From positions 1,922,001 through 1,986,000 of the forward strand of contig NZ_CP025430.1 in NCBI RefSeq assembly GCF_002847445.1: a stretch of 64,000 nt of DNA. The letters run 5' to 3'. Positions 55,826-64,000 of the stretch are shown here, in pieces. The notes below the pieces were generated by a model that worked only from the letters and a program-made list of their open reading frames with translations, was not told the origin of the DNA and made no database searches. A program made the translations under genes and the position numbers. Numbering within the stretch: the stretch's first letter is position 1; every line of letters begins with the position of its first letter. Origin of the DNA: Paracoccus zhejiangensis. Its GTDB lineage: Bacteria; Pseudomonadota; Alphaproteobacteria; Rhodobacterales; Rhodobacteraceae.

Positions 55826-56953
55826 ATGCCCGGACTGCGCCCCGAGATCGACCCCGATGGATTGCAGGAATTCTCGGTCGTCTTCACCGACCGTTCGCTG
55901 AACCATATGTCGCAGAAGTTCCAGCGCGTCATGCGCGGGCTGAACGACACGCTGAAAGGCGTCTACAAGGCCGATTCCGTGGCCATCGTGCCGGGCGGCG
56001 GCACCTATGCGATGGAATCGGTGGCCCGGCAATTCGCCCGTGGCGGCCATGCGCTGATCGTCCGCAACGGCTGGTTCAGCTATCGCTGGACGCAGATTTT
56101 CGAGGCCGGGGGCTTTGCCGGGGAAACCACCGTGGTCAATGCCCGGCCTGCCGGCAACGAGGCCAAGCCCGCCTATGCGCCCCCACCCATCGAGGAGGTC
56201 GTGGCCCGCATCCGCGAGGCACGGCCCGATGCGGTCTTTGCGCCCCATGTCGAGACTTCCGCCGGGCTGATCCTGCCCGACGATTACATCACCGCCATGG
56301 CGGCGGCGGCGCATGAGGTCGGCGCGCTGATGGTGCTCGATTGCATTGCCTCGGGCGCGATCTGGGTCGACATGGCGGCAACGGGCGTCGATGTGCTGAT
56401 CTCGGCCCCGCAAAAGGGCTGGTCCTCGACCCCTGCCGCCGGGCTGGTGATGTTCTCGGCCGAGGGCGCGCGGCGGCTGGCCGAGACCGAAAGCGACAGC
56501 TTCGCGCTCGATTTGACGAAATGGCGCGCGATCATGAAGGCCTATGAAGACGGCGGGCACGCCTATCACGCCACCATGCCGACCGACTCGCTGCTGGCGC
56601 TGCACGCAGCGATGGCCGAGACCGAGGCGCTGGGGTTCGAGGCGGCGCGGGCGGCGCAATGGCAGCTGGGCGACAGCGTGCGCGAGATGCTGGCCGAGAA
56701 GGGCATCCGCTCGGTGGCCGCACAGGGCTTCGGCGCGCCGGGCGTGGTGGTCAGCTATACCGACGATCCCGAGATCAAGACCGGCAAGAAATTTGCCGCC
56801 GAGGGGTTGCAGATCGCGGCCGGGGTGCCGCTTCAGGTGGGCGAAGGCGATGGCTTCTCGACCTTCCGGCTTGGCCTTTTCGGCCTCGACAAGCTGAAGG
56901 ATGTCGCCGGAACGCTGGCGCGGCTCAAGCCGGCGGTGGACAAGCTCCTCTGA
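55826..56953 (+). CDS. Class-V aminotransferase
   Basis: 375 residues of the alanine/serine-glyoxylate aminotransferase type. Lys197 in SAPQKGWSS is the PLP lysine and Asp172 in MVLDCIASGA contacts the ring nitrogen. VPGGGTYAMESVARQFARGG is the N-terminal glycine-rich loop. The N-terminus with FTDRSLNHMSQ differs from well-known serine-glyoxylate enzymes, so the substrate pair is not clear. AAAGGACC precedes the ATG. It is convergent with the antiporter gene 10 nt away. Confidence 0.82.
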   Translation: MPGLRPEIDPDGLQEFSVVFTDRSLNHMSQKFQRVMRGLNDTLKGVYKADSVAIVPGGGTYAMESVARQFARGGHALIVRNGWFSYRWTQIFEAGGFAGETTVVNARPAGNEAKPAYAPPPIEEVVARIREARPDAVFAPHVETSAGLILPDDYITAMAAAAHEVGALMVLDCIASGAIWVDMAATGVDVLISAPQKGWSSTPAAGLVMFSAEGARRLAETESDSFALDLTKWRAIMKAYEDGGHAYHATMPTDSLLALHAAMAETEALGFEAARAAQWQLGDSVREMLAEKGIRSVAAQGFGAPGVVVSYTDDPEIKTGKKFAAEGLQIAAGVPLQVGEGDGFSTFRLGLFGLDKLKDVAGTLARLKPAVDKLL

Positions 56954-56963
56954 CCCCTATGGG

Positions 56964-59465
56964 TCAGAGCGCCACATCCAGTGCATCGGGATCGACGCCG
57001 CGCTTTACTGCGGCGTCGCGCACGACCTGACGCAGGGCCGGGCTGCGCTTCAACAGCTTGCGAAAGCGCTCCTCGTCCAGCTTCAGCAGGGTCGAGGGCA
57101 CGATGGCCTTCACCTCGGTCCGCAGCGGGTTCTTCATCAGCAAGAACATCTGCCCGAACATCTCGCCCCGGCCAAGCCGGTGGCGGACGCCCGCCGTCTC
57201 GGCCTCGACCGCGCCCGAGGAGATGAAATAGACCGCGCGCTCATGCGCATCCTTGCTCTGGATCACCTGCCCCGGCGCGGCATAGCGGGTCAGAAGCGCC
57301 CGGGACAGCGGCTTCAGCGTGGCATCATCCAGCCCGGCAAAGGCCGGCAGGCGGCGGACCAGTTCGAGCTTCTGCACCGCCAGATCAAGGTGCGGGCGGG
57401 CCTCGGAACTGGCACGGCGGGCGGCGATGCCCTGGTTGAGCGACAGGTGCAGCTCGTCCCCGATCAGCCCGTCCTCGTAGAAGGATTCGTATTCGCGCTC
57501 CTCCAGCCGCAGGGCCGTGCGGCGGATCAGCCGGCGTTCCAGTTCTTCGGCGAATTCCGGGAACTGCAGCCGCAGCCCCTCCAGCGTCTGCTCGACCTCT
57601 TCCATGCGACGTTCCAGCATCTCGTGCAGCAGGTCCGAGACCCGGCGGCCATGGATGCGGCGAATGCGGCGGTCGATGAAGCCATGCAGTTCCGACAGGA
57701 TCTGGCGCTGTGCGATCAGTTCCTCGAAGCCGTTCGCGGTCATCCGCTCCAGCCCCCGCGACAGGCCGAGGCGGTTGTGGAGCGTCATGGCCACGCGCAA
57801 GCGTATCCCCGGTTGCAACCAATCGCGCGCGGCCCGGGCATAGCCCAACCGCCCACCGGTGCGCGCGCCCTCCATCACCCGATCGGCCTGGGCCAGCACC
57901 GTTTCCAGAATGCGGGCGGAGATCTCGCGCTCGCGGAAGGCTTTCAGCACCAGGTCCCTCTCGGCCCCGGCCAGCGCGATCAGGCCAAGCGTCACCCGGT
58001 CGCGGTCCAGGATGGACTCGGATTCCTCGGCCTTGGACACGGCTTCGTCCAGCCGCTGTGCAAATCGTTTTGCCTCGGATCGGACGGTCTCGCGGGTCAG
58101 GCGGAAGCCCTCGGCGGTCTGGGCGATATCCTCGCGCACCTGCTGCAGCGCCACGGCGACCACCTGATTGGAGAGCGCGCTGTCCAGGGGCGACAGCTTG
58201 CTGAGCCCCAGCCGGCGGATGACCCGCCGCAAGGTCGTCCCTTGCACGAAGAGGGTGAAAAGGGTGAAGCCGGTGGCCAGGATACCGACCTGCCGCTTGA
58301 TGTCAGGATCGACGCGGAAATTCTCGGTCACCGCCAGCGCCAGCGCCAGCGTCACCGCGCCGCGAAGGCCGCCCCACAGGATTGCCACGCGGTAGGGCCG
58401 CTGCACTTCCGGCGAAAGGCGCAGCCGGGATAGGATCGGCAGCACGCCCCACAGGATCACCGCGCGGGCCACGAAGGCCGCGACGATGACCACGCCGATC
58501 AGCAACAGGTCGTTCAGCCGCGCGTCGCCCAGAAGGCGCGGGATCAGCAGCGCGGCAAGGATGAAGATCAGCGCCCCGGCCCAATGCGCCAGCGCCGCCC
58601 AGATCTGCCGCAAGTTGGCCCAGATCGCCGGTGACATCCGGCCCGGCCCGAGGAAGTTCAGCGTCATGGCCGAAACGACCACCGCGATCACGCCAGAGGC
58701 ATAGCCGCTTTGTTCGGCGGCGATGAAGGCAAGGTAGGGCAAGGCAATGGAGAGCGAGATCACGGCCAATTCGTGCTCGGCCACCATGGCCATGACCGCA
58801 GCAGCAACCCGCGCCGCCAGCCAGCCGATCAGCGCGCCGCCCAGCATCAGCACCGGCAGGCGCAGCAGCGCCGAGCCGATGGTCGGGGCGGTCTCGCCGG
58901 TCATCACCAGCCCCATGAACAGCGAGAAAAGCGCGATGGCGGCGGCGTCGTTCAACAGGCTCTCGCCCTCGATGATCCGCGCCAGCCGCCGGGGTGCCGC
59001 GAGTGAGCGGAAGATGGCGACGACGGCCGAGGGGTCGGTGGTCGAGACAATGGCGCCGATCAGGAAGGCCGCGGCGAAGGGCATGGCCCCGGTCCAGCTG
59101 AGCGCCATGCCGACGAAGAAGGTGGCGATCAGCACCGCCACCACGGCGAGGACGAGGATCGGCACCCAGTCATCGGCCATGCGGCGCAGGTTCATCTCGA
59201 TCACCGCCTGAAAGATCAGCGTCGGCAGGAAGATGTACAGGAAGACGTTCGAGCGGATCGGCAGCATCAGGATCGCCGCCGCCTGCTGGTTGAAGGCGTC
59301 GGTCAGCTCGGTCCTGAGCAGGAACCCTGCCCCGGTGGCGATGATGACCCCGATCAGCGCCAGAACCACGCTGAAGGGCAGACGCAGGCGAATGGCCAGC
59401 GGTTCGGAAAGACCAATGACCAGGAACAGCGACGCAATGATTGTCGTGATAACAACGATATCCAT
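56964..59465 (-). CDS. Cation:proton antiporter with cyclic-nucleotide-binding domain
   Basis: 833 residues. The first 400 or so form a CPA1/NhaP-type antiporter of about twelve membrane segments, with IVSTTDPSAVVAIFRSLAAP and EGESLLNDAAAIALFSLFMG holding the ion-binding aspartates. A long helical cytoplasmic stretch follows. Near the C-terminus is a cNMP-binding fold (LPAFAGLDDATLKPLSRALL, then YFISSGAVEAETAG and RLGRGEMFGQMFLLMKNPLR). Regulation by a cyclic nucleotide is plausible; the cation, Na+ or K+, is not predictable. Confidence 0.88.
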   Translation of the reverse strand: MDIVVITTIIASLFLVIGLSEPLAIRLRLPFSVVLALIGVIIATGAGFLLRTELTDAFNQQAAAILMLPIRSNVFLYIFLPTLIFQAVIEMNLRRMADDWVPILVLAVVAVLIATFFVGMALSWTGAMPFAAAFLIGAIVSTTDPSAVVAIFRSLAAPRRLARIIEGESLLNDAAAIALFSLFMGLVMTGETAPTIGSALLRLPVLMLGGALIGWLAARVAAAVMAMVAEHELAVISLSIALPYLAFIAAEQSGYASGVIAVVVSAMTLNFLGPGRMSPAIWANLRQIWAALAHWAGALIFILAALLIPRLLGDARLNDLLLIGVVIVAAFVARAVILWGVLPILSRLRLSPEVQRPYRVAILWGGLRGAVTLALALAVTENFRVDPDIKRQVGILATGFTLFTLFVQGTTLRRVIRRLGLSKLSPLDSALSNQVVAVALQQVREDIAQTAEGFRLTRETVRSEAKRFAQRLDEAVSKAEESESILDRDRVTLGLIALAGAERDLVLKAFREREISARILETVLAQADRVMEGARTGGRLGYARAARDWLQPGIRLRVAMTLHNRLGLSRGLERMTANGFEELIAQRQILSELHGFIDRRIRRIHGRRVSDLLHEMLERRMEEVEQTLEGLRLQFPEFAEELERRLIRRTALRLEEREYESFYEDGLIGDELHLSLNQGIAARRASSEARPHLDLAVQKLELVRRLPAFAGLDDATLKPLSRALLTRYAAPGQVIQSKDAHERAVYFISSGAVEAETAGVRHRLGRGEMFGQMFLLMKNPLRTEVKAIVPSTLLKLDEERFRKLLKRSPALRQVVRDAAVKRGVDPDALDVAL

Positions 59466-59563
59466 GCTGTTCTCTTACGCATCGTCAGGCTTTGAGGAAA
59501 TGACATTCTGCTGATCGCGGCGGGAATGCGGCGCAGCCATCGCGGTCGGGGGCAGAATGCAGA

Positions 59564-59594
59564 CCGGCCCCGGAGGACATGCGTCCGGGGCCGG
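59564..59594 (-). terminator. Hairpin after the exported lyase gene
   Basis: CCGGCCCCGGA (59564-59574) and TCCGGGGCCGG (59584-59594) form a perfect 11-bp stem with a 9-nt loop, about 20 nt beyond the lyase stop. The T-run on the minus strand is weak, so termination may be imperfect. Confidence 0.55.
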
Positions 59595-59612
59595 CAGTTG
59601 TGAGAGTGCCGC

Positions 59613-61145
59613 TTACTCGGTCAGCAATGCGCCGAAATCGGCATCCAGCGTCGACAATGCGGTGGCGATGTGATCGCGCCGGGCCTTGACCCAGTCTTGC
59701 CGCTCCGTCAGGTCGGCACGGGCCTCGGTGATCATGCGGGTCATCTCGGCCGGTTGCGGGCCGCCGGCAGTGGCGCGGTTGCGGATGATTGCCACCGGGT
59801 CCAGCGTGGCGCGGAAGACCTCTTCGGTCAGCGGCAGTTCTTTCGCGTGATCAGTTTCGGCCACGGTCTCGGCATAGATGCGCTGTGCCTCGGCATAGGG
59901 GAAATCCAGCGGGCCAAGATTATTCGCGCGGGCATAGGTGACCACTTCCGAGGCGAAGTGATGGCCCTCGCGGAAGGGCAGCCCATGTTCGCGCATCAAG
60001 AGGTCGGCCAGTTCCTGCGAGGCGGTCCAGTCGCTGTTCAGTTCCTCCAGCGCCCGTTCGGGATTGATCCGCAGCGCCTTCAGCACCCGGTCGAGCCGCC
60101 CCAGCGCGGAGATGCCGGCATCGACCATGGCGGCATTGTCTTCGACCGATTTCGGGTCGGACATGCCGGGGGTGATGTTGTGGGTCTGGATCACCGGGCC
60201 CATTGCCAGCGCGATCGCCTGCGAGGCATCGCTGCGGGCATTGTTCAGGATGCCGGGATTGCGCTTCTGCGGCATGGCGCTGCTGACATAGGTGTTATCG
60301 CCACCCTCCTCCAGCAGGATCCACGGCCGGGTCTGGGCATATTGGGTCATCACGTCCTCGACGAAGTTCCCCACGTGCAACGAGACCGAGGTGACGATGC
60401 CGGCAACCTCGACCGGCTGGTCCATGGACGAGATCTGCGAGGCATCATAAGCGTTGTCGACCAGCGCGGCGAAGCCCAGATAGTCGGCCATGCGCTGGCG
60501 GTTCAGCGGCCAGCTGGTGCCGTTGAGAACGGTCGTGCCCATCGCCGAGCGGTCGATCCGGGCATAGGCCTCGCGGATGCGTTCGGCGTCGCGGGCAAGG
60601 CCCGCCGCATGGCCCAGCAGATAGTGACCATAGCTGTTGGGCTGGGCAGCCACGCCATTGGTATAGTTCGGCACCACGGTCTCGGCATGGGTCTCGGCCA
60701 GATCGACCAGCGTGGTCGAGGTCGCGTCCAACTGGCTGGCCAGGTCCAGCAGCTTGTCGCGCAGCATCGCGGCGCGATAGGTGGCGTGCATGTCCTGGCT
60801 GGACCGCCCGGCATGGACGAGGGTGACATCGATGCCGCCCTTCTCTATCCACAGCGGCTCGAAACTGATGACCGTTCCGGGCCGCTCGGCATCGGGCTGG
60901 TCGCCATCGGCGATGACCTGTGTCAGGGCTCCGGCGATCTCGGGGGCGAGCGCCGGGTCCAACAGCCCCTCCTGGCTGTTGATGACGACGCTGGCCTTGT
61001 TGATCTGCGAGAGCCAGAAGAATTCATCCCGTTGTTCGGGTTCGGACTGCGCTGCGGCCAGCGTGGCAAAGCCCGCAACCGTCCCGCCAAGCGTCAGCGC
61101 AATCAGCCGCCGTCCCATACGACCTTTCGGATTGTGATAGGTCAT
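59613..61145 (-). CDS. Exported argininosuccinate lyase/fumarase-superfamily lyase
   Basis: 510 residues. An N-terminal export signal (GRMGRRLIALTLGGTVAGFA ending near LAAAQ, residues 1-33) precedes a full lyase fold. The signature loop SSAMPQKRNPG is at 288-298 and HAGRSSQD at 111-118, matching region 1 of argininosuccinate lyases. Region 2 reads VPNYTNGVAAQP at 158-169, with Asn163 where argininosuccinate lyase has the catalytic-region His. Cytosolic arginine synthesis is therefore unlikely. A periplasmic enzyme splitting an N- or O-succinyl compound to fumarate is a better guess. GAGGAGGAAC supports ATG 61145. It has its own operator and lies behind dctR. Confidence 0.8.
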   Translation of the reverse strand: MTYHNPKGRMGRRLIALTLGGTVAGFATLAAAQSEPEQRDEFFWLSQINKASVVINSQEGLLDPALAPEIAGALTQVIADGDQPDAERPGTVISFEPLWIEKGGIDVTLVHAGRSSQDMHATYRAAMLRDKLLDLASQLDATSTTLVDLAETHAETVVPNYTNGVAAQPNSYGHYLLGHAAGLARDAERIREAYARIDRSAMGTTVLNGTSWPLNRQRMADYLGFAALVDNAYDASQISSMDQPVEVAGIVTSVSLHVGNFVEDVMTQYAQTRPWILLEEGGDNTYVSSAMPQKRNPGILNNARSDASQAIALAMGPVIQTHNITPGMSDPKSVEDNAAMVDAGISALGRLDRVLKALRINPERALEELNSDWTASQELADLLMREHGLPFREGHHFASEVVTYARANNLGPLDFPYAEAQRIYAETVAETDHAKELPLTEEVFRATLDPVAIIRNRATAGGPQPAEMTRMITEARADLTERQDWVKARRDHIATALSTLDADFGALLTE

Positions 61146-61204
61146 CGTTCCTCCTCTCAATGACATTCCTCGGGAGGAGAGTAACCGCCGGTCGCCGCCG
61201 CGGA

Positions 61205-61226
61205 CTATTGTGGATTACCGCGATAG
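61205..61226 (-). promoter_or_regulatory. Probable DctR operator of the lyase gene
   Basis: On the minus strand this reads CTATCG-N10-CAATAG, sharing 19 of 22 positions with the dyad in the dctS-dctP gap. It ends 59 bp before the lyase ATG, an activator-like position. Confidence 0.65.
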
Positions 61227-61239
61227 GCGGGAAACGCCG

Positions 61240-61836
61240 CTATCGCTTGGTCTCGCCGTTCATCATCGTCGCCAGCTCGATGCCGTTCCGCGCGCCCATC
61301 TTCTGCAAGACCCGGCTGCGATGCACCTCGACCGTGCGGATGGCGATGTTCAGCGTGTCGGCGATCTGCTTATTCAGCGCGCCTTTCAGCATCTCCTCCA
61401 TCACCTCTTCCTCGCGGCCCGACAGCGAGGCCCGGCGCGCTGCCAGATCGCGCTGCTGCGCGGCCTCGGTCTCGTCGGCCTGATGCTGGTCGATGGCGCG
61501 CAGGGCCAGATCGACGATCTGGTTGTCGTTGAAGGGCTTTTCGAGGAAGTCGAACGCCCCGGCCTTCAGTGCCTCGACGGCAATCGGCACATCGGCATGG
61601 CCGGTCAGGAAGATCACCGGGGCGGTCATTCCCGCCGCGCGCAGCCGTGGAAAGACCTCGGGGCCGCTGAGCCCGCCCATGCGCACGTCGAGGATGACAC
61701 AGGCACAATCTCCCAGTGGCTGCGCCGCCAGAAACGCCTCGCCCGAGGGCCAGACCTGCGAGTCGAGCCCGCGCGAGGCGAAGAGAAAGGCCAGCGCGTC
61801 GCGGATGGCCTCGTCGTCATCGACAATATGGATCAT
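61240..61836 (-). CDS. dctR: FixJ-type response regulator, probable DctR
   Basis: 198 residues: a receiver domain with Asp50 as phospho-acceptor (CACVILDVRMGG) and the Lys of FDFLEKPF, then a LuxR-type helix-turn-helix (LSGREEEVMEEMLKGALNKQ through IRTVEVHRSRVLQKMG). The type matches DctR of Rhodobacter capsulatus, which activates the TRAP transporter dctPQM. The ATG overlaps the kinase stop (ATGA). The operator at 61205 lies just past its stop. Confidence 0.82.
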   Translation of the reverse strand: MIHIVDDDEAIRDALAFLFASRGLDSQVWPSGEAFLAAQPLGDCACVILDVRMGGLSGPEVFPRLRAAGMTAPVIFLTGHADVPIAVEALKAGAFDFLEKPFNDNQIVDLALRAIDQHQADETEAAQQRDLAARRASLSGREEEVMEEMLKGALNKQIADTLNIAIRTVEVHRSRVLQKMGARNGIELATMMNGETKR

Positions 61837-63857
61837 GTCCCTTCCTCTTCCTCGTGCTGCGCGGATCGCTGCAACGGCAAGGCGACCCGGAACACGGTCC
61901 CGCCGCCCGGCGCCGCGGCAAAGCTCAGCTGCCCGCGATGCAATTCCGCGACCGAGCGGCAGATCTTCAGCCCCATGCCCATGCCCTGCGCCTTGGTGCT
62001 GGCGAAGGCGTCGAACAGGCGCCCGGCGATCTCGTCGGAAATCCCGGCGCCGCGATCGGTCACCTCGATCACCGCCTGCCCTTCCTCGACAGCCAGCCGG
62101 ATCTGCACGGTGTCGCCGCTGCGGGTCTCGGCCATGGCCTCCATGCCGTTGCGGATCAGGTTGATCAGCACCTGTTCCAACAGGATGCGGTCGGCCTCGA
62201 TGACCGGCGCGACCTCGATCCGTGTCTCCAGCGTGACCCGGTGCTCGCGCGCATCGGCGGCCAGGAAGCCCACCGTCTCGGCGACCACGGCATCCAGTGG
62301 CGTGGGGGCAAAGCGCGGTTCGCGCTTCTTCACCAGATCCTGGATATGGCGGATGATCTTGCCGGCGCGGTCCGCCTGCACCCCCAGCTTGCGATTGGCC
62401 TCGGCCAGCATCGCCGGATTGCTGCCCGGCCGCTCGAGCAGGTTCGACATGCCGGCGGAATAGGAGGCGATGGCGGACAGCGGCTGGTTCAGCTCATGGG
62501 CAAGAGTCGAGGCCATCTCGCCCAGGGTCACCAGCCGGCCGGTGCGGGCCAGCGTCTCGTCCTGCTGGCGGGCATTGCGTGCGGCGCGCTTTTGCTCGGT
62601 GATGTCGATGATCGAGCCCATCCAGCCGCGATGCCGGCCCGCCGCATCGATCAGCGGCGATTCGAAGACCTGCACATCGATCATCTTTCCGTCGCGGTGA
62701 CGAAAGCGGGACTCGAAGCTTTGCTGGACCGGACCGCCCTCTTCCAGCTTTCGGTGCCGGGCCTCGGTCTCCTCGATCCGCAGTGGGTCCCAATAGGGCA
62801 TCGGCGGCTCGCGCCCGACCAGCTCCGCGGCCTCCCAGCCAACCAGATCGCAGAAGGCGGAATTGACATAGAGGATGCGCCCGTCATGGTCGCGCGCCCT
62901 GAGCCCGACGGTCAGGCTTTCCTCCATCGAGCGACGGAACGCCGTCTCGCCGCGCCAGCGTGCCTCGGCCGCGCGGCGGCGGGCGGCGTTGCGGAAAAGG
63001 ACCAGCAGGGCAAGGATGGCAAAGCTGGCCAGCGCCGCGATCGCCCCCATCATGAGCGCAGAGCGGACGGCGGCGGGGGCGTCATAGGCGGTGATGGTCA
63101 ACAGCGTGCCGCGCAAGGGCGGGTCGAAGCTGATGCTGTGCGAGGGGTTGCTGTCCGGCGGCTCGACCCGCTGGCGGGTGGCGAAATCGGTTCCGGCCGC
63201 ATCTCGGATGCGCGCGCCATATTGCTCGGCGATCCACCAGGGCACATGCCGGTCGAGCAGCAGCTTGAGCGAGGTCGTGGCGGTCACGAAGCCCGCGCCA
63301 CCTTCCAGCGGCAGTCCCATCGTCACCGTGCCATCGGGCTGCACCGCGCCGTAAACCGGGCGCACGGCCTTGCGGGCCGAACCGGCCAGGAGCCGCAGCA
63401 GGTCGGGATCGCCGGTTGGCCCCAGCCCCGGCACCACCCGCAAGGGCTGGCCGGCGCCGTCATACCAGTTGACCGACAGGATCTCGGGATTGTTGGCGAT
63501 GTGCAGCCGGGTGCGGGCATCCAGCGCCGCCACATCGGCGCCGCCCGCCGATTCCAGCGACAGCCGGGCCAGCATGTCCTCGTCCATCGACATCTGGAAG
63601 CGCAGCGTCTGCTCGACCCAGAGCGCATCGGTGGCCAGCTTGATCCGCGCCTGTTCCGTCTCGTTGCGGCTGACGGCCCAGACCACCGCCGCAACCAGCG
63701 TCACCAGCGCGATGATCGCCACCAGCGGCACGATGGACAGCATGTCCCAACGACGACCCGGCTGCTGCCCGCCTTCGGGCAACCAGGGGTCGCCGGGCAG
63801 TGCGCCTTGCACGCGGCCACCGCGGCTGCCCTTCGCCAGACCGATCCTGTCGCGCAC
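61833..63857 (-). CDS. dctS: Sensor histidine kinase, probable DctS
   Basis: 674 residues from a GTG at 63857, which has AGGGGGA 9 nt upstream; this length is close to that of R. capsulatus DctS. The order is a 38-residue basic cytoplasmic lead, TM1 (40-63), a periplasmic sensing domain of about 200 residues, TM2 (267-289), a PAS domain (about 310-425), HisKA with His454 in STLAHELNQPLSA, and an HATPase domain with NLIRNGMEAMAE and FASTKAQGMGMGLKIC. It should sense external C4-dicarboxylates. A shorter start at ATG 63743 would remove the cytoplasmic lead. Confidence 0.82.
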   Translation of the reverse strand: MRDRIGLAKGSRGGRVQGALPGDPWLPEGGQQPGRRWDMLSIVPLVAIIALVTLVAAVVWAVSRNETEQARIKLATDALWVEQTLRFQMSMDEDMLARLSLESAGGADVAALDARTRLHIANNPEILSVNWYDGAGQPLRVVPGLGPTGDPDLLRLLAGSARKAVRPVYGAVQPDGTVTMGLPLEGGAGFVTATTSLKLLLDRHVPWWIAEQYGARIRDAAGTDFATRQRVEPPDSNPSHSISFDPPLRGTLLTITAYDAPAAVRSALMMGAIAALASFAILALLVLFRNAARRRAAEARWRGETAFRRSMEESLTVGLRARDHDGRILYVNSAFCDLVGWEAAELVGREPPMPYWDPLRIEETEARHRKLEEGGPVQQSFESRFRHRDGKMIDVQVFESPLIDAAGRHRGWMGSIIDITEQKRAARNARQQDETLARTGRLVTLGEMASTLAHELNQPLSAIASYSAGMSNLLERPGSNPAMLAEANRKLGVQADRAGKIIRHIQDLVKKREPRFAPTPLDAVVAETVGFLAADAREHRVTLETRIEVAPVIEADRILLEQVLINLIRNGMEAMAETRSGDTVQIRLAVEEGQAVIEVTDRGAGISDEIAGRLFDAFASTKAQGMGMGLKICRSVAELHRGQLSFAAAPGGGTVFRVALPLQRSAQHEEEEGT

Positions 63858-63870
63858 GCCGCAGATCCCC

Positions 63871-63892
63871 CTATTGCGGGAACCCACAATAG
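63871..63892. promoter_or_regulatory. Dyad between dctS and dctP, probable DctR operator
   Basis: CTATTG-N10-CAATAG, with GGG-AA-CCC in the centre, is a nearly perfect 22-bp dyad. It ends 68 bp before the plus-strand gene and 13 bp before the dctS GTG, so it may serve both directions. Confidence 0.65.
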
Positions 63893-63960
63893 CGATGCAG
63901 GTTTCGTCGTGGCAAGAGCTTCCGGACCGCCGGGAGGGCGGAACCAACGGAGGATATCCC

Positions 63961-64000
63961 ATGCTGAACCGTCGCAGCTTTGCGCGCCTTGCCGGCGCTG
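63961..64000 (+). CDS. dctP: Start of a Tat-exported protein, probably TRAP binding protein DctP (partial)
   Basis: The first 13 codons read MLNRRSFARLAGA, a twin-arginine-type export signal, with ACGGAGGA just upstream. Divergent placement from dctSR is the arrangement of the C4-dicarboxylate TRAP system in Rhodobacter, where dctP encodes the periplasmic binding protein. The rest lies outside the window, so the identity rests on context. Confidence 0.5.
   Translation, partial: MLNRRSFARLAGA

Noticed and set aside
54742..56953. Possible beta-hydroxyaspartate cycle genes (dehydratase plus class-V aminotransferase)
   Set aside because: The cycle genes of Paracoccus form one bhcABCD operon. 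Here the two genes diverge, no aldolase or iminosuccinate reductase is present, and the aminotransferase N-terminus is of another subtype.
1..64000. rRNA, tRNA, CRISPR, transposase or phage genes
   Set aside because: I looked in the gaps for cloverleaf ends, regular repeat-spacer patterns and transposase motifs and saw none; short RNAs could be missed by eye.

Overview
The window is a high-GC stretch of an alphaproteobacterial chromosome. The gene set and order point to the Rhodobacteraceae, most likely Paracoccus or a close relative (inference; no 16S rRNA is present). The evidence is the dcw cluster with a DUF2484 gene inside it, the lpxC-bamD-recN tail behind ftsZ, an ScfR/RamB-type XRE regulator, an mmsA/mmsB valine module, and a dctSR pair divergent from a TRAP binding-protein gene. 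It is housekeeping-rich. I saw no rRNA, tRNA, CRISPR array, insertion sequence or prophage.

Layout. 1-5.9 kb: 3' end of a probable trigger factor gene with a terminator, an alpha/beta hydrolase, an NTF2-like protein, a YihY-family membrane protein, a one-TM hypothetical protein, purB and an orphan fliG-like gene. 5.8-9.5 kb: a 47-residue membrane protein, gap, a small phasin-like protein, and translationally coupled pyrC-pyrE. 9.4-14.2 kb: three DnaA-box-like 9-mers on an 11-bp period ahead of dnaB, a DUF486 protein, a Bcr/CflA exporter, and an ScfR/RamB-like regulator behind two TTTGCAAA palindromes. 14.3-18.2 kb: overlapping M23 peptidase and bactofilin genes, a DUF2189 protein, coaD and a CBS-domain protein. 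18.2-24 kb: lysR divergent from mmsA, then an acyl-CoA dehydrogenase, 3-hydroxyisobutyryl-CoA hydrolase and mmsB (valine catabolism). 24-25 kb: two tandem paralogous secreted proteins.

25.0-49.6 kb, almost all minus strand, is the division and cell-wall cluster. Read 5'->3' on that strand it is mraZ-rsmH-ftsL-ftsI-murE-murF-mraY-murD-(plus-strand arsR+SRPBCC insert)-ftsW-murG-murC-DUF2484-small membrane protein-murB-ddlB-ftsQ-ftsA-ftsZ-lpxC-bamD-recN. Many junctions overlap by ATGA, GTGA or TGATG, which indicates coupling. The mraZ upstream region carries TGGRA boxes on a 10-bp period over a TATAAT element, plus a long hairpin-containing leader.

50-57 kb: a gamma-glutamylputrescine-type amine catabolic set (FAD oxidase, glutamine-synthetase-like ligase, class-I amidotransferase) with a YcaC-like hydrolase, then a threonine-dehydratase-like enzyme divergent from a class-V aminotransferase. 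57-59.5 kb: a cation/proton antiporter with a C-terminal cyclic-nucleotide-binding domain.

59.6-64.0 kb holds what I consider the most interesting system: an exported argininosuccinate/fumarase-superfamily lyase, a DctR/DctS-type two-component system, and the start of a divergent Tat-type gene, probably dctP. A 22-bp dyad (CTATTG-N10-CAATAG, 19 of 22 positions shared) lies in the dctS-dctP intergenic region. A second copy lies about 60 bp before the lyase gene. This suggests the lyase belongs to the C4-dicarboxylate regulon and may release fumarate in the periplasm for sensing and TRAP uptake.
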